Shown here piece after piece: positions 15,921 through 24,549 of a DNA stretch of 32,274 nucleotides; within the stretch, counting starts at the first letter, position 1, and every line of letters starts with the position of its first letter. Under the pieces are notes generated by a model. The model ran no database searches. It had not been told where the DNA came from and saw only the letters and a program-made list of their open reading frames with translations. Source of the stretch: Gemmataceae bacterium (GTDB lineage: Bacteria > Planctomycetota > Planctomycetia > Gemmatales > Gemmataceae). The position numbers were made by a program, and so were the translations under genes. The stretch is taken from positions 1 through 32,274 of the forward strand of contig SHZY01000061.1 of NCBI GenBank assembly GCA_009692065.1. Reading direction: 5' to 3'.

Positions 15921-17633
15921 TTGGCAAACCGCGGCAAGGCGTCGTTGCCGGCCCTCGAGAAGGTCATCGAAGTCAATCCCGAGTCCACGCAGTTTCACCG
16001 CGACGCAATCTGGGTAGCTACCCGCATCGATGATCCAGAAGCCAGGCGATTTGTGCGCTCGTTTGTCAATAACAAGGAGTTGAGCGTCAAGTTGGCGGCA
16101 CTACATTCCGTCGGCCTCTATCGCGATGCGAAAGCACTGCCCGCCCTGCTGAAAATCGTCGCCAAGAATCACCCCGCCGCCCAGCGTCAAGCCGCGACGG
16201 CGCTAGGCCGAATCAAGAGTCCCGAGGCGATCGAGCCGATCATGGAGGCGATCAAGCAGGGCGGCGATCGCTTCCTGGAACATGCCTTGATCTACGCGCT
16301 TATCCAGATCAACCAGCGCGACAAGACCGCGGAGTATCTGAACGATTTCAATCCCCTCGCACGCCGGGCGGCCCTCATCGCGCTCGATCAGATGCCGAAC
16401 GGCAACCTGACGCGTGAAGAGTTGGCGCGCCAGCTCTACACCGGCAACAAGGAGCTGGCGCGGACCGCCCTTGACATCGTCGCTTCACGCCCCAAGTGGG
16501 CGGGCGAGATCGTCGACCTGCTGCGCAAGTGGCTGGCAGCGCCGGACCCGGACGCCCTACCTCGCGACAACTTGCGCGGCCTGTTGCTCGCGCTCAGCAA
16601 GGAATCCGCGATCCAGGAGGTGGTTGCGCAATCCTTGCGCAATCCAAAGACCGCGCGCAGCATCCGGCTCCTGCTCATCGAAACGATGGGCCAGGCCGCC
16701 GTAGCGAAGTTGCCTCCGGCCTGGCTGGACGAGCTTGGCAAGGTGCTTGATCACGCTGACGCCGCCGTCGTGCAGCAAGGCATCGCCGCGATTCGCGCCC
16801 GCAACCTGACGCAATTCGACGCCAAGCTTGACGGCATTGTTCATGACACCAAGCGAATTGCCGAGACGCGCGTGCAGGCTTTTGGGGTCGTCGCGTCGCG
16901 GGCGAACGTGGATGAGCCGGCCTTTGCGTTCCTGGTCAGCCAGCTCAAGGCCGACGGTCCGCCGCTCTCGCGTTTGACCGTCGCCAAGGGGTTCAGTCAA
17001 GCGAAGCTCGAGGACAAGCAGCGGATGCAACTGACGAAGATCGTCGCATCGGCCGGCGCGCTGGAATTGCCGGCGTTGCTGTCGGCATTCGAGAAAAACC
17101 GCACCAACGGCGTCGGGCAAGCGTTGCTTGACGCGCTGGCGACCAACCCAAGCCTGGTCGGCTTGACGCCGGCGGCGATTGAGAAAGCCTTCGAAGGCTG
17201 TGCCGAGGACGTACGCAAAGGTGCCGACAAGCTGACCGCGAAGCTGCAGGTCGATGCCGGCAAGCCGCGCGAACGGCTCGACGAACTGATGCCGCTCACC
17301 AAGGGCGGCAGCCTCGAACAGGGCCGCGACATCTACTTCGGCAACAATGCGTCCTGCTCGGCGTGTCATGCCATCAACAATCGAGGCGGCGGCGTCGGGC
17401 CGGACCTTGGCAAGATCGGCGCCATCCGCTCCGGCCGCGATCTCTTGGAGTCGATCGTCTTCTCCAGCGCTAGCTTCGCGCGAGGCTTCGAGCCCTATGT
17501 CGTGGAGACGAAAGCCGGCAAAACGCACACCGGCATCCTGGCCCGTGAGAGCACCGATGCGATCTATCTGCTGACGACGGAGCGCGTCGAGATTCGCATT
17601 GGCCGCGAGGAGATCGAGACATTCTTGCCGTGA
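15921..17633 (+). CDS. C-terminal fragment: HEAT repeats and cytochrome c domain
   Basis: Open frame of 570 codons directly after the TAG, in the same frame, opening at TTG without a ribosome-binding site or signal peptide, so separate expression is doubtful and an exported heme protein would not result. It contains HEAT-like helical repeats to about residue 440 (AALHSVGLYRDAKALPALLK; RQAATALGRIKSPEAIEPIM), then GRDIYFGNNASCSACHAINN with the CxxCH heme site and GPDLGKIG. It stops early at the TGA, before SIMPQGL, which supplies the sixth heme ligand in the family. Confidence 0.6.
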   Translation: MANRGKASLPALEKVIEVNPESTQFHRDAIWVATRIDDPEARRFVRSFVNNKELSVKLAALHSVGLYRDAKALPALLKIVAKNHPAAQRQAATALGRIKSPEAIEPIMEAIKQGGDRFLEHALIYALIQINQRDKTAEYLNDFNPLARRAALIALDQMPNGNLTREELARQLYTGNKELARTALDIVASRPKWAGEIVDLLRKWLAAPDPDALPRDNLRGLLLALSKESAIQEVVAQSLRNPKTARSIRLLLIETMGQAAVAKLPPAWLDELGKVLDHADAAVVQQGIAAIRARNLTQFDAKLDGIVHDTKRIAETRVQAFGVVASRANVDEPAFAFLVSQLKADGPPLSRLTVAKGFSQAKLEDKQRMQLTKIVASAGALELPALLSAFEKNRTNGVGQALLDALATNPSLVGLTPAAIEKAFEGCAEDVRKGADKLTAKLQVDAGKPRERLDELMPLTKGGSLEQGRDIYFGNNASCSACHAINNRGGGVGPDLGKIGAIRSGRDLLESIVFSSASFARGFEPYVVETKAGKTHTGILARESTDAIYLLTTERVEIRIGREEIETFLP

Positions 17634-17730
17634 CGCGTGTCGATCATGCCGCAGGGATTGGAGACGGGATTGACGCGGCGTGAGTTGCAGGATTTGCTGG
17701 CGTATTTGCAGTCGTTGCGCTGATCTTGCT

Positions 17731-17754
17731 TCCCTCTCCCGGAGGGAGAGGGGA
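17731..17754. repeat. CCCTCTCCC hairpin between the two convergent giant genes
   Basis: TCCCTCTCCCGGAGGGAGAG followed by GGGA forms a compact hairpin in the 37 bases between the two convergent reading frames. It may form the 3' end of both transcripts. Confidence 0.75.
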
Positions 17755-17760
17755 GTGGAC

Positions 17761-20526
17761 TCATTTCCGCGCCTGCAAATACGCCAACAGATCGCGCACT
17801 TCCTGGTCCGTCATGCGATCCACCAATCCGTCCGGCATGATTGACGTCGTCGTTGGCCGCTGCTCGGCGAGGTCGGCGGTTTTCAGCTTGAAGCGAGTTC
17901 CCTTGACGTCGAGATAGGTGTACTCGTCGAGATGGGTGTGCAGCAACATGCCGCTCTGGACCTTGCCGGCCGTGGTTTCGAGATGCCAGGCGACATAGTG
18001 CGGCGCCACGGTATTCGACGGCATCAAGATCGACTCCAGGATGTGCCGGCGATCGGTGCGGCCGATGCTGCTGAGGTCTGGGCCGACGTCCTGCCCGCGG
18101 CCGTCGATGCGATGGCACTTGTAGCAGCCGGCGAGCTTGGGATGAAAGAAGATGCGGGCGCCGGCCTCGGCGTCGGCGGGGCCCTCGAGACGCTTGAGCC
18201 ACGTATCAACGCCCTTGGGTGCCGGGCGATCCTTGAAGAACGGGTCGCCCGCCACGCGCTGAGTCAGATCGACTGGGGCCGTGATCTGGAGGAGTTGTTT
18301 CTCCGAGAGCTTGATTCCGATCAACGCCCGCATCGCCTCGTGTTGCACTGAGATTTCCTTGTCGCGAACCAGCGTGATGAGTTCATCGACCAATGCCGGT
18401 CGGTCGGTTAGTCCGAGCAAGGCGTGCGCTCGCACGGAGACGCCGAGTTTCGGATTACGCACAACGTCTAGCAACGGCTCGATTCGTTTCGGGCTCGGAT
18501 GCTCGACGAGCGCCCGCACCGCCTCAAGCTTTAACGTCGGGTCGTCGGATTTGGACAGCTTCGTGAGCAACTCGACCGTCAGCTTCGCATGCGTCGCCGG
18601 CACTTGGCGCAGCAGCATCGCACGCTGGGCCGCCAGCGTCGTATCATCGGCGAGCCGTTGCGCGAAGTAGTCGGCGAGGCTCCTTTCGTTGACTTCCTGC
18701 CCGTCGAGTCGGGCGAGCGCGGTCGCATACGCCATGTACATGCGGACGCTTAGTTTGGGATCCTTCATCGCTTTGACGACATTGTCGCGATAATCCGTTA
18801 GCTTTTCGTCGGCGATCCATTTGACGGCGAGGAAGCGGACGGTTTCGTCGGGGTCTTCGAGGAAGCGATTCAAGTTGGGGAGACGGGATTGTTTTTCCGC
18901 GAGCAGTAGGCCGAGTCGATGGCCTGGGCCTCGTAGATTCGCTTGATCAACGGCAAGGCGCGATTCCGTGTGTCGCTGCATTTGTTGAACCGCCGCAGAA
19001 TGCAGGAATGGATCTCCGTTTGACAGTAGCTCAAGTAAGTAGGTAGCGTCATTTGCCTTGTTCAAGTATCTGGCGGCCTCAGCGCGAACAGAATCCTGGC
19101 AAGGCGATTTGAGCCACCGGCGCGCATGATTATTCCCAATTCCTTTGACGGCCAACTCGCGCATTCCAAGCTCAACGTCGCTGTCCGCTATATCGAGCCG
19201 TTCGACAAAGAACGGCTCATCGAGGTCCGTCAGTAATGTTAATGCAGTCGCACGCACGCGCACATTTTCGTGTTTCAGTTGCTTGTAGACGAATTCACGT
19301 CCATTTTCATCGCTTACCAGCTTCTTCGCCGCCGCCTCTCTGAGCGGCCGATGCATCGAGAAGATCGCCTTCTTCGGATCGCTCGGCCGCGCAACTTTCG
19401 GCGCATCCTTCCAGCGGATGTGCCAGATCGCGCCTTTGCCATGCAGGGTGTAATCGCTCTTCACCCAGTCGGCAACGAACAACGAACCATCCGGGGCGAT
19501 ACACATACCCGTCGGGCGGAAGTTGTTGCCGCCTTGCACGAACGGTAAGCGCTCACCCTTGAACGATGCACCGTGCGGCTTGACGGCGTAACGTTCGACG
19601 CGATGGTCCGCCCACGACGTAACGAGGAGCTGACCGCGATACTCCGCGGGCAGGCCGTCCGATTCGTAGCTGAGGATTTCGCATGGCGCCTCGCCGACGC
19701 CGGTCATCATCGGCAACGTGCCGGGGAGCGTGCCGTGCCACGATTGGAACGGATGCTTCCCGGACCGGCCGTAGCAGAAGCGAAAACCGTAATCGCCCCC
19801 TTCGACGACATGCAGCATCCGGCACGGCGGCGCCTGGTCCGGATCGTTGTCCACGGCAAAGGTTCGTCCATAGATATCGCGGCAGATGCCAAACGGGTTC
19901 CAGAAACCGGTGGCGACGCGGTGCAGCTTTTTGCCGTCGGCGGTAGCGTGGAAGATGTGCCCGCCGTCGCCGTCGCCGGAGAACTTGACGCCGTCGGAGC
20001 CGATCAACGTGTACTTGGCGCCAAGGTTTTCGCCCATGCCGAAGAGGAGGTCCCCCTTGGAATCGAAGCAGAGTCCGGAAAGACCGTTGTGCGGGTAATC
20101 GCCCTTGGTGTCGAGAAAGACAATGCGCGTCTTCTCGTCGGCAACGCCGATCCCTTTGGTATCGCGCAGTCGCAGAATTTCGTTGCGTGTGGCAATGTAG
20201 ACGGAGCCATCGGGATGGACGGCGAGGTCCATGGTGTGGCGGGTGCCTTCGAAGAAGGTGGTTGGCTTGCCGGTCTTGACGTCGAAAGCGCGAATGCGAT
20301 CAAACTTCGGCCCCTTGTAGTCCTTCGGCGAGAAGTGCGTGTGACTCTCGATGATGAGCAGCCGGCCCTGGTGATCAAAATCGCAGGAGATGGGATGCAC
20401 GATGTCCGGCGAGGACGCGACGAGTTCGACGACGAGGCGCGGGTCGGCGGCCTTGGGAATTTCGGGCTGGGCATACGCGGATGCGGCCGAAAATGTGATG
20501 ACGCCAAGGAGAATGAAGTATCGCAT
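17761..20526 (-). CDS. Secreted planctomycete protein: dehydrogenase-like propeller, HEAT repeats, cytochrome c
   Basis: Exported protein of 921 aa from the ATG at 20526 (signal MRYFILLGVITFSAASAYA, cut before QPEIP). An upstream extension of the frame is translation of a repeat and is not used. Residues about 30-400 form a beta-propeller like PQQ/sorbosone dehydrogenases (GFWNPFGICRDIYGRTFAVD, GLPAEYRGQLLVTSWADHRV). About 425-780 are HEAT-like repeats. The C-terminal cytochrome c has CYKCH at 801-805, GPDLSSIG and the probable ligand Met897 in SIMPDGL. All parts missing from the neighbouring broken relative are intact. The family is thought to oxidise sugars or similar compounds in the periplasm and pass electrons to heme; the substrate is unknown. 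Confidence 0.88.
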   Translation of the reverse strand: MRYFILLGVITFSAASAYAQPEIPKAADPRLVVELVASSPDIVHPISCDFDHQGRLLIIESHTHFSPKDYKGPKFDRIRAFDVKTGKPTTFFEGTRHTMDLAVHPDGSVYIATRNEILRLRDTKGIGVADEKTRIVFLDTKGDYPHNGLSGLCFDSKGDLLFGMGENLGAKYTLIGSDGVKFSGDGDGGHIFHATADGKKLHRVATGFWNPFGICRDIYGRTFAVDNDPDQAPPCRMLHVVEGGDYGFRFCYGRSGKHPFQSWHGTLPGTLPMMTGVGEAPCEILSYESDGLPAEYRGQLLVTSWADHRVERYAVKPHGASFKGERLPFVQGGNNFRPTGMCIAPDGSLFVADWVKSDYTLHGKGAIWHIRWKDAPKVARPSDPKKAIFSMHRPLREAAAKKLVSDENGREFVYKQLKHENVRVRATALTLLTDLDEPFFVERLDIADSDVELGMRELAVKGIGNNHARRWLKSPCQDSVRAEAARYLNKANDATYLLELLSNGDPFLHSAAVQQMQRHTESRLAVDQANLRGPGHRLGLLLAEKQSRLPNLNRFLEDPDETVRFLAVKWIADEKLTDYRDNVVKAMKDPKLSVRMYMAYATALARLDGQEVNERSLADYFAQRLADDTTLAAQRAMLLRQVPATHAKLTVELLTKLSKSDDPTLKLEAVRALVEHPSPKRIEPLLDVVRNPKLGVSVRAHALLGLTDRPALVDELITLVRDKEISVQHEAMRALIGIKLSEKQLLQITAPVDLTQRVAGDPFFKDRPAPKGVDTWLKRLEGPADAEAGARIFFHPKLAGCYKCHRIDGRGQDVGPDLSSIGRTDRRHILESILMPSNTVAPHYVAWHLETTAGKVQSGMLLHTHLDEYTYLDVKGTRFKLKTADLAEQRPTTTSIMPDGLVDRMTDQEVRDLLAYLQARK

Positions 20527-20552
20527 GACGTTTACATACGGAAACGGCCCAT

Positions 20553-20619
20553 CTTCGTTTAGCGCCCGCAGTGAAGCGTCGCTCGCCCGATATCTCAAGA
20601 CGGGCGCTAAACGGCAAGC
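20553..20619. repeat. GTTTAGCG palindrome upstream of the intact giant gene
   Basis: GTTTAGCGCCCG at 20557-20568 and CGGGCGCTAAAC at 20601-20612 are exact reverse complements, with GGCAAGC following as in the copy at 11567-11636. It fills most of the gap between the giant gene start (20526) and the stop of the next gene upstream (20622), so it would lie in the 5' leader of the giant gene or between cistrons. Confidence 0.8.
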
Positions 20620-20621
20620 CA

Positions 20622-21248
20622 TCAATCGCCCAACACGCGCGGCCTCATGCCGCGCAGCACCTTGTTGTCTTCACTGAGGCTGGCTAGCTGGCCATCTTGC
20701 TTGAATCGCAGCGTCGCAGTGAACGTTCCCTTATTGCCCCCTTCCGGCACCACCTCGACCACGCCGTACAAGATGGTCACGCTGCTGGCAGTCGGACCTT
20801 CCTTGGCCGTTTCGGGATACTTGAACTTATAGAAGCCATCCTGAATGTACTCCATGCGTAAGCGCAGCCAGCCCCGCGTGATCTTGTCTGGGTTCACCTC
20901 CGCCTTGAGCGTCTTCTTGAAGAACTCCTCCAGCTTCGTGCTGTCGGCAAGATGCGTCACCTTGCGATCATTGGACACGGCGAATAGATTCTGCGACTTC
21001 ATCGGCTCCGGCGCCACGCGCGCCACCGGCCAGAGGGGGAAATGCACGGCGACGAACTTGTGCTTCGGGAACACCTCGGCAAGGTACTTCTCCTCTATCA
21101 CTTGGATGCGAATGCCTTCGCCCTTCCAGTCTTGCACCTGCTTTTCGACGATCTCCTTGGCCCGGGCCGAAAGATCGACCCTCTTCTGTTCGCCCGCCGG
21201 CGCAACAGAAACGACGAATACGAGAACTAGCAGCGATCTTGCCATCAT
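20622..21248 (-). CDS. Secreted protein of unknown function
   Basis: 208 aa; no family recognised. The start at 21248 (MMARSLLVLVFVVSVAPAGE) has GAGGTG five bases upstream and gives a proper signal peptide; the longer open frame upstream does not look like protein. The mature part is charged and soluble, with an alpha/beta look (EIVEKQVQDWKGEGIRIQVIEEKYL, FVAVHFPLWPVARV, SVTILYGVVEVVPEGGNKGT). It is upstream of the intact giant gene on the same strand, 95 bases away, so the two may be co-transcribed. Confidence 0.75.
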   Translation of the reverse strand: MMARSLLVLVFVVSVAPAGEQKRVDLSARAKEIVEKQVQDWKGEGIRIQVIEEKYLAEVFPKHKFVAVHFPLWPVARVAPEPMKSQNLFAVSNDRKVTHLADSTKLEEFFKKTLKAEVNPDKITRGWLRLRMEYIQDGFYKFKYPETAKEGPTASSVTILYGVVEVVPEGGNKGTFTATLRFKQDGQLASLSEDNKVLRGMRPRVLGD

Positions 21249-21426
21249 CACAGCACCTCTCACGTAGGGTTCGAGCGAATTGCCACACCCATAAGACGAC
21301 GCGGGCGTGCGGCTTGATTTCAGTTGTAGCATACGGCAACGTCGAGGGCATGCTTTTTTCGTGCCGACTTTTCGTGCTGCCATCTCGTCATTGCTATGAA
21401 CCCGCACGGCTCCGGAGACGAATACC

Positions 21427-21852
21427 ATGAAGACACCCGTGTTAGTGGCCATTCTCGCGCTGTTTTTTCATGCTGCCACGGCCCAGGCTCAGGCCGAGAA
21501 AGCGAAGGAACCGGAGACCTACTTGAAGGTCGAGGCGAAAGGGAAACTCAAAGTCTATCTGCATCCGAAGACCGGCGAGTTCGGCTCGGCCTGCCTTTAC
21601 GCGAATGGCATCGGAATTCGACTCACGATGCCAGAGAACAAGGAGATCTTCGCACGGGCCAAGAAACTCGATGGCCAAATCGTGGTTGTGACTGGCCGTT
21701 TTATGGTCTATGAGCACGAGGGGGGCTCGATCCGGCCGCCAACCTATTCGATTAGTGTGGACACGCTAAAGGCGACTCCGAAGGCCAAGGTGAACAGAGC
21801 CGGAAGCGTATGCGACGGAGGGAATCCCTCGCTTACGCTTCCGGCTCTGTAG
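21427..21852 (+). CDS. Small secreted protein with a repeat-derived tail
   Basis: 141 aa. The signal peptide MKTPVLVAILALFFHAATAQA is clear. The mature part (ETYLKVEAKGKLKVYLHPKT, GQIVVVTGRFMVYEHEGGSI) looks like a small beta-rich domain; I cannot name it. The last 20 residues (from VNRAGSV to TLPAL) are encoded by a palindrome at 21795-21849 and are probably not original: insertion of the repeat likely replaced the old stop. GGAG about 10 bases upstream of the ATG may be the ribosome-binding site. It is divergent from the gene ending at 20622 and convergent with the gene at 21858. Confidence 0.7.
   Translation: MKTPVLVAILALFFHAATAQAQAEKAKEPETYLKVEAKGKLKVYLHPKTGEFGSACLYANGIGIRLTMPENKEIFARAKKLDGQIVVVTGRFMVYEHEGGSIRPPTYSISVDTLKATPKAKVNRAGSVCDGGNPSLTLPAL
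21795..21849. repeat. Palindrome forming the 3' end of a reading frame, 16-bp arms
   Basis: CAGAGCCGGAAGCGTA at 21795-21810 and TACGCTTCCGGCTCTG at 21834-21849 are exact reverse complements; the inner part pairs further (GCGACGGAGGGA with TCCCTCGC). The stop codon TAG at 21850-21852 follows at once. GAAGCGT and the inner GCGA/TCGC layout resemble the repeat at 22313-22376. Confidence 0.85.
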
Positions 21853-21857
21853 ACGGC

Positions 21858-22235
21858 CTACCGGCGGCGAAAGATACCGAAGCCAATACCGGCGCGGACG
21901 GTTGGATGAACCATCACAGGCTCCGACGGCTCCGGCGGCGGGCCGTCAAAATACGGATCGATCGGCATGCGGTAGCCGAACTTCTCGGCGCGATCGACAC
22001 GATCGAGATAGTCGAGATACCGATGCTGGCGCGAGTCGCCGTTCAGATAGGCGAAGGGGGCGCCGGTGCTGTAGGAGTAGCGCTGCGTGTACGGCTCGCC
22101 GTCAAAGGACGCGTTGCCGCGATAACGCAGGCCGCGTTCGATTTCTGCATTGGTGATGACTTGGGCGGAGGCGAACTGGGCGGCGCCTGCCAAAAGGAGA
22201 AGCGAGGCGCAGATGCGCATGGTGGATATCTTCAT
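21858..22235 (-). CDS. Small secreted protein of unknown function
   Basis: 125 aa. Signal peptide MKISTMRICASLLLLAGAAQFASA, then a Tyr/Arg-rich mature part (YTQRYSYSTGAPFAYLNG, RYLDYLDRVDRAEKFGYRMP) with a proline-rich turn (DGPPPEPSEP) and a basic end GIGFGIFRRR. GAGGA lies five bases before the ATG. No family recognised; a small cell-envelope protein is a fair guess only. It lies between two palindromes and may be a single-gene transcript. Confidence 0.7.
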   Translation of the reverse strand: MKISTMRICASLLLLAGAAQFASAQVITNAEIERGLRYRGNASFDGEPYTQRYSYSTGAPFAYLNGDSRQHRYLDYLDRVDRAEKFGYRMPIDPYFDGPPPEPSEPVMVHPTVRAGIGFGIFRRR

Positions 22236-22312
22236 GAGTTCCTCGTGAAGCGAATGGGGGAGTGCCCGTCCGTGGGAAATGATCCTTCGCTGAAACTGTA
22301 ACCCATGATCCG

Positions 22313-22376
22313 CGTCCGAGCCTGAAGCGTGAGCGAAGGATTTTGCTTCACTTCGCTCACGCTTCAGGCTCGGACG
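22313..22376. repeat. Inverted repeat, 26-bp perfect arms, at the acyl-CoA synthetase 3' end
   Basis: Arms 22313-22338 and 22351-22376 (CGTCCGAGCCTGAAGCGTGA and on) are exact reverse complements with a 12-base loop. The right arm abuts the stop codon of the synthetase gene (22377-22379). A strong RNA hairpin would form at its 3' end; there is no T-run. Confidence 0.92.
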
Positions 22377-24038
22377 TTATTCGCGATACAGCTTCTCCAG
22401 TTCCTGCCGATGATGGTCGAGGATCACGCTGCGGCGCAGCTTCAAGCTGACGGTCAGTTCATCGTTGCCGAGGCTGAAAGGCTGGGCGAGCACAACGATT
22501 TTCTTCACCTGCTCCCATGCAGCAACACCCGTCAGCGTCTGCTGAATCCGTTTATCCAGGAAAATCTGTACTTTCGGATCGCGGGCCAGCGCCTCGGTGT
22601 CGCCTGAGTCGATACCCGCGGCTTGCTTCAGATTGGCCCAGTGCGGCACCACGAGCGCGGCCAGGAAGTTGCGCCCCTCGCCGCACACGACGACCTGATC
22701 GATGCACGGATCGGCGAGCAGGATTCCCTCGATGTGCGACGGGACGACCTTCTTGCCGTTGGAGAGAACGAGCAGCTCCTTCTTGCGGCCGGTGATGTAA
22801 AGGAACCCATCGTCGTCGAGCCGGCCAAGATCGCCGGTGTGCAGCCAGCCGTCGATGATCGTCTCGGTCGTCGCCTGGGGGTTGTTCCAGTAGCCTGGCA
22901 TGACGTGGGGGCCGCGGGTGAGTACCTCGCCGTCGGCGCCGATGCGGACCTCGACGCCCGGAATCGCGCGCCCCACGGAGTCGATCTTGAAGGCGTCCTT
23001 GCGATTGAACGAGATGACCGGCGAGCTTTCCGTCAGCCCGTAGCCTTGCAAGAGCAAGAGCCCCTTGTCCTTGAAGGCTTGAGCGACGGCGACCGGTAGC
23101 GGCGCGCCACCGGAGCCAAGGAAATCGATGTGCGGCCCGAAAATCGCACGCAGCTTCTTCTGCATGACGGCGGGATCTTTGTCCTGCACGGCAGCCAGCA
23201 CCTTCTCGTAGAAGCGCGGCACTCCGTTCATGTGCGTCGGCTGGATCTCCATCAAGTTCGCGACCAGGGTCTCCTGCGCTTCGGCCAGGCACAAGGTGGC
23301 GCCGACTGCAACCGCGAGATAAATGTCCACGGTGCGTGCGTAGATGTGGCTAAAAGGGAGCCAGTTGAGAAACACCGAATCAGGGCCGAACGGCGAAATC
23401 TGCTGGAAGGCGAGGGCGTTGCTGCAAAGATTGCCGTGCGTCAGCATGACCCCCTTGGAGTTGCCGGTCGTGCCCGAGGTGTAGATGATGGTGGCGAGAT
23501 CGTCGGGCTTCAGGTGCGCCTCGCGGTGGCTCAGCTCGGCTTGCAGCGACGTCCGCGCCGCGCGGCCACGTTGCAGAAAACCGGACCATGAGCGGACACC
23601 GGGAGCGGCGACCTCATCGAACGCGACGATGTCGCTCAGCCCTGAAACCTCGGCCTTGAGCGCCTGAACTTTCTCGTACTGACCCGCGTTCGAGATGAAA
23701 AGAAACCTGACCCACGCGTCGTTGAGTTGATGCGCTACTTGCTGGGCGCTCAACGGCGCGTGCAAGGGAACGTTGACGGCGCCGATCGACAGGATGGCCA
23801 TGTCGGCGACGAGCCATTCGGCCCGATTCTCCGCCAGGATGCCGACGCGGTCGCCCGGCTGGATGTTCGCCTGCACGAGCGCGGCCGCGCAGGCGTTGAC
23901 ATGGTCGCGATATTCGTCCCAGCGCAGGTCGCGGTAGAGCCCGTGCTTCTTGTCGCGTAAGGCGACGCGGGGCCCGAGCCGATCGGCTTGCTGGCGGAAG
24001 AGGGTGGGCAGTGTGTCGGCGTTCATGGGGGTTCCCAT
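22377..24038 (-). CDS. Long-chain acyl-CoA synthetase (AMP-forming)
   Basis: Adenylate-forming ligase of 553 aa that activates fatty acids to acyl-CoA through acyl-AMP. The core motifs are complete: YTSGTTGNSKGVMLTH (186-201), FLNWLPFSHIYART (about 223-236), GYGLTESSP (332-340), HTGDLGRLDDDG (400-411), GRKKELLVLSNGKKV (417-431) and the C-terminal lysine region NDELTVSLKLRR. The order and length fit FadD15-like long-chain synthetases. The ATG at 24038 is followed by another at 24026 (MNADTLP); neither has a strong ribosome-binding site. It may work with host lipid turnover, and a stand-alone synthetase is the third domain missing from the LplT-PlsC-like protein at 6393-8633, though they are far apart. 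Confidence 0.92.
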   Translation of the reverse strand: MGTPMNADTLPTLFRQQADRLGPRVALRDKKHGLYRDLRWDEYRDHVNACAAALVQANIQPGDRVGILAENRAEWLVADMAILSIGAVNVPLHAPLSAQQVAHQLNDAWVRFLFISNAGQYEKVQALKAEVSGLSDIVAFDEVAAPGVRSWSGFLQRGRAARTSLQAELSHREAHLKPDDLATIIYTSGTTGNSKGVMLTHGNLCSNALAFQQISPFGPDSVFLNWLPFSHIYARTVDIYLAVAVGATLCLAEAQETLVANLMEIQPTHMNGVPRFYEKVLAAVQDKDPAVMQKKLRAIFGPHIDFLGSGGAPLPVAVAQAFKDKGLLLLQGYGLTESSPVISFNRKDAFKIDSVGRAIPGVEVRIGADGEVLTRGPHVMPGYWNNPQATTETIIDGWLHTGDLGRLDDDGFLYITGRKKELLVLSNGKKVVPSHIEGILLADPCIDQVVVCGEGRNFLAALVVPHWANLKQAAGIDSGDTEALARDPKVQIFLDKRIQQTLTGVAAWEQVKKIVVLAQPFSLGNDELTVSLKLRRSVILDHHRQELEKLYRE

Positions 24039-24044
24039 GGATTA

Positions 24045-24089
24045 GCGAGCCGCCGGGCTTGTCCCGGCGGGATAAACCCGCCGGCTCGC
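24045..24089. repeat. Imperfect palindrome upstream of the acyl-CoA synthetase
   Basis: GCGAGCCGCCGGGCTTGTC at 24045-24063 pairs with GATAAACCCGCCGGCTCGC at 24071-24089 at 16 of 19 positions. It begins seven bases before the synthetase start codon, in its 5' leader, and would hinder access to a ribosome-binding site if folded. Confidence 0.7.
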
Positions 24090-24164
24090 ATGGTGATGAA
24101 ACAGCGGCTAAACAAATACTGTACAATGAACGCACGAGGGACACAATCGCCGTGGAAGCGCCGC

Positions 24165-24206
24165 CCCCTCACCCCCGGCCCCTCGCCCCTGGAGGGGAGA
24201 GGGGAG
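24165..24206. repeat. CCCTCTCCC palindrome upstream of a small membrane protein
   Basis: CCCCTCACCCCCGGCCCCTC, then GCCCCTGGAGGGGAGAGGGG, is another copy of the unit seen at 6242-6391. It ends 19 bases before the ATG at 24225. An in-frame ATG at 24126 would put it inside the protein (PLTPGPSPLEGRGE), so the insertion may have shortened or lengthened this gene. Confidence 0.8.
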
Positions 24207-24224
24207 AAAAGGTCTGAGGCCGAC

Positions 24225-24548
24225 ATGGATCAAGAACCCGAACGCCGATCGCAGTCGCGTGAGAACATGCTGGCCGTCGCCCTTGTTTGTCTCGTCGGCG
24301 GCATGATGCTGTTCTTCCTGTACATCATCAGCTTCGGCATCGTCGGCAATGTGCTGGCGGGCGGCGGTTTGATCGCTCTCGTCGGCGTGTTCCATTATCT
24401 CGTGTGGGGAAGAGCGATGTCCGAGGAGGTCACCGCCGAGCGCGAGGCGTTGCGGCGGCAGGATCTGGCCGAGACGCTGCCCAAGCCGAAGCCGCCGGCG
24501 GATGCGATCCAGGATTTGTCAAGGATACAGGGCATCCAGAAAAAGTGA
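24225..24548 (+). CDS. Small membrane protein of unknown function
   Basis: 107 aa. Two hydrophobic segments (about residues 15-37 and 40-62; AVALVCLVGGMMLFFLYIIS and VLAGGGLIALVGVFHYLVWG) are followed by a charged cytoplasmic-type tail (EEVTAEREALRRQDLAETLP) ending GIQKK. No family recognised. The ATG at 24225 is preferred because the only other in-frame ATG (24126) would translate a palindromic repeat. It converges with the DsbD-type gene, and a 64-base palindrome fills the gap between their stop codons. Confidence 0.65.
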   Translation: MDQEPERRSQSRENMLAVALVCLVGGMMLFFLYIISFGIVGNVLAGGGLIALVGVFHYLVWGRAMSEEVTAEREALRRQDLAETLPKPKPPADAIQDLSRIQGIQKK

Positions 24549-24549
24549 A

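Larger units (their letters stand above)
14595..17723 (+). pseudogene. Planctomycete dehydrogenase-HEAT-cytochrome c giant gene with two in-frame stops
   Basis: Reading one frame from the ATG at 14595 to TGA at 17721-17723 gives about 1040 codons with the usual order of this family: signal peptide, seven-bladed membrane-bound-dehydrogenase-like domain, HEAT repeats and a C-terminal class I cytochrome c. TAG at 15915-15917 (AVRDRAI-stop-ELANRGKA) divides the first two. TGA at 17631-17633 (EEIETFLP-stop-RVSIMPQGLE) removes the last 29 residues. The heme motif CSACH is at 17355-17369, and the probable axial Met of SIMPQGL (17646-17648) lies after the second stop. Either stop could come from a single C-to-T change (CAG, CGA). 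A palindrome is inserted right after the signal peptide. The intact relative at 17761-20526 converges on it. Sequencing error is the alternative. Confidence 0.8.

Noticed and set aside
131..17633. General reassignment of TAG or TGA as sense codons
   Set aside because: The two arginine-operon genes end in TAG and many genes end in TGA at the expected family ends. Only the TGA in the DsbD-type gene has a redox-cysteine position and a SECIS-like hairpin.
17631..17633. TGA in the giant cytochrome gene as selenocysteine
   Set aside because: It does not replace a cysteine in the family (FLP-x-RVSIMPQGL) and I see no suitable stem-loop just after it.
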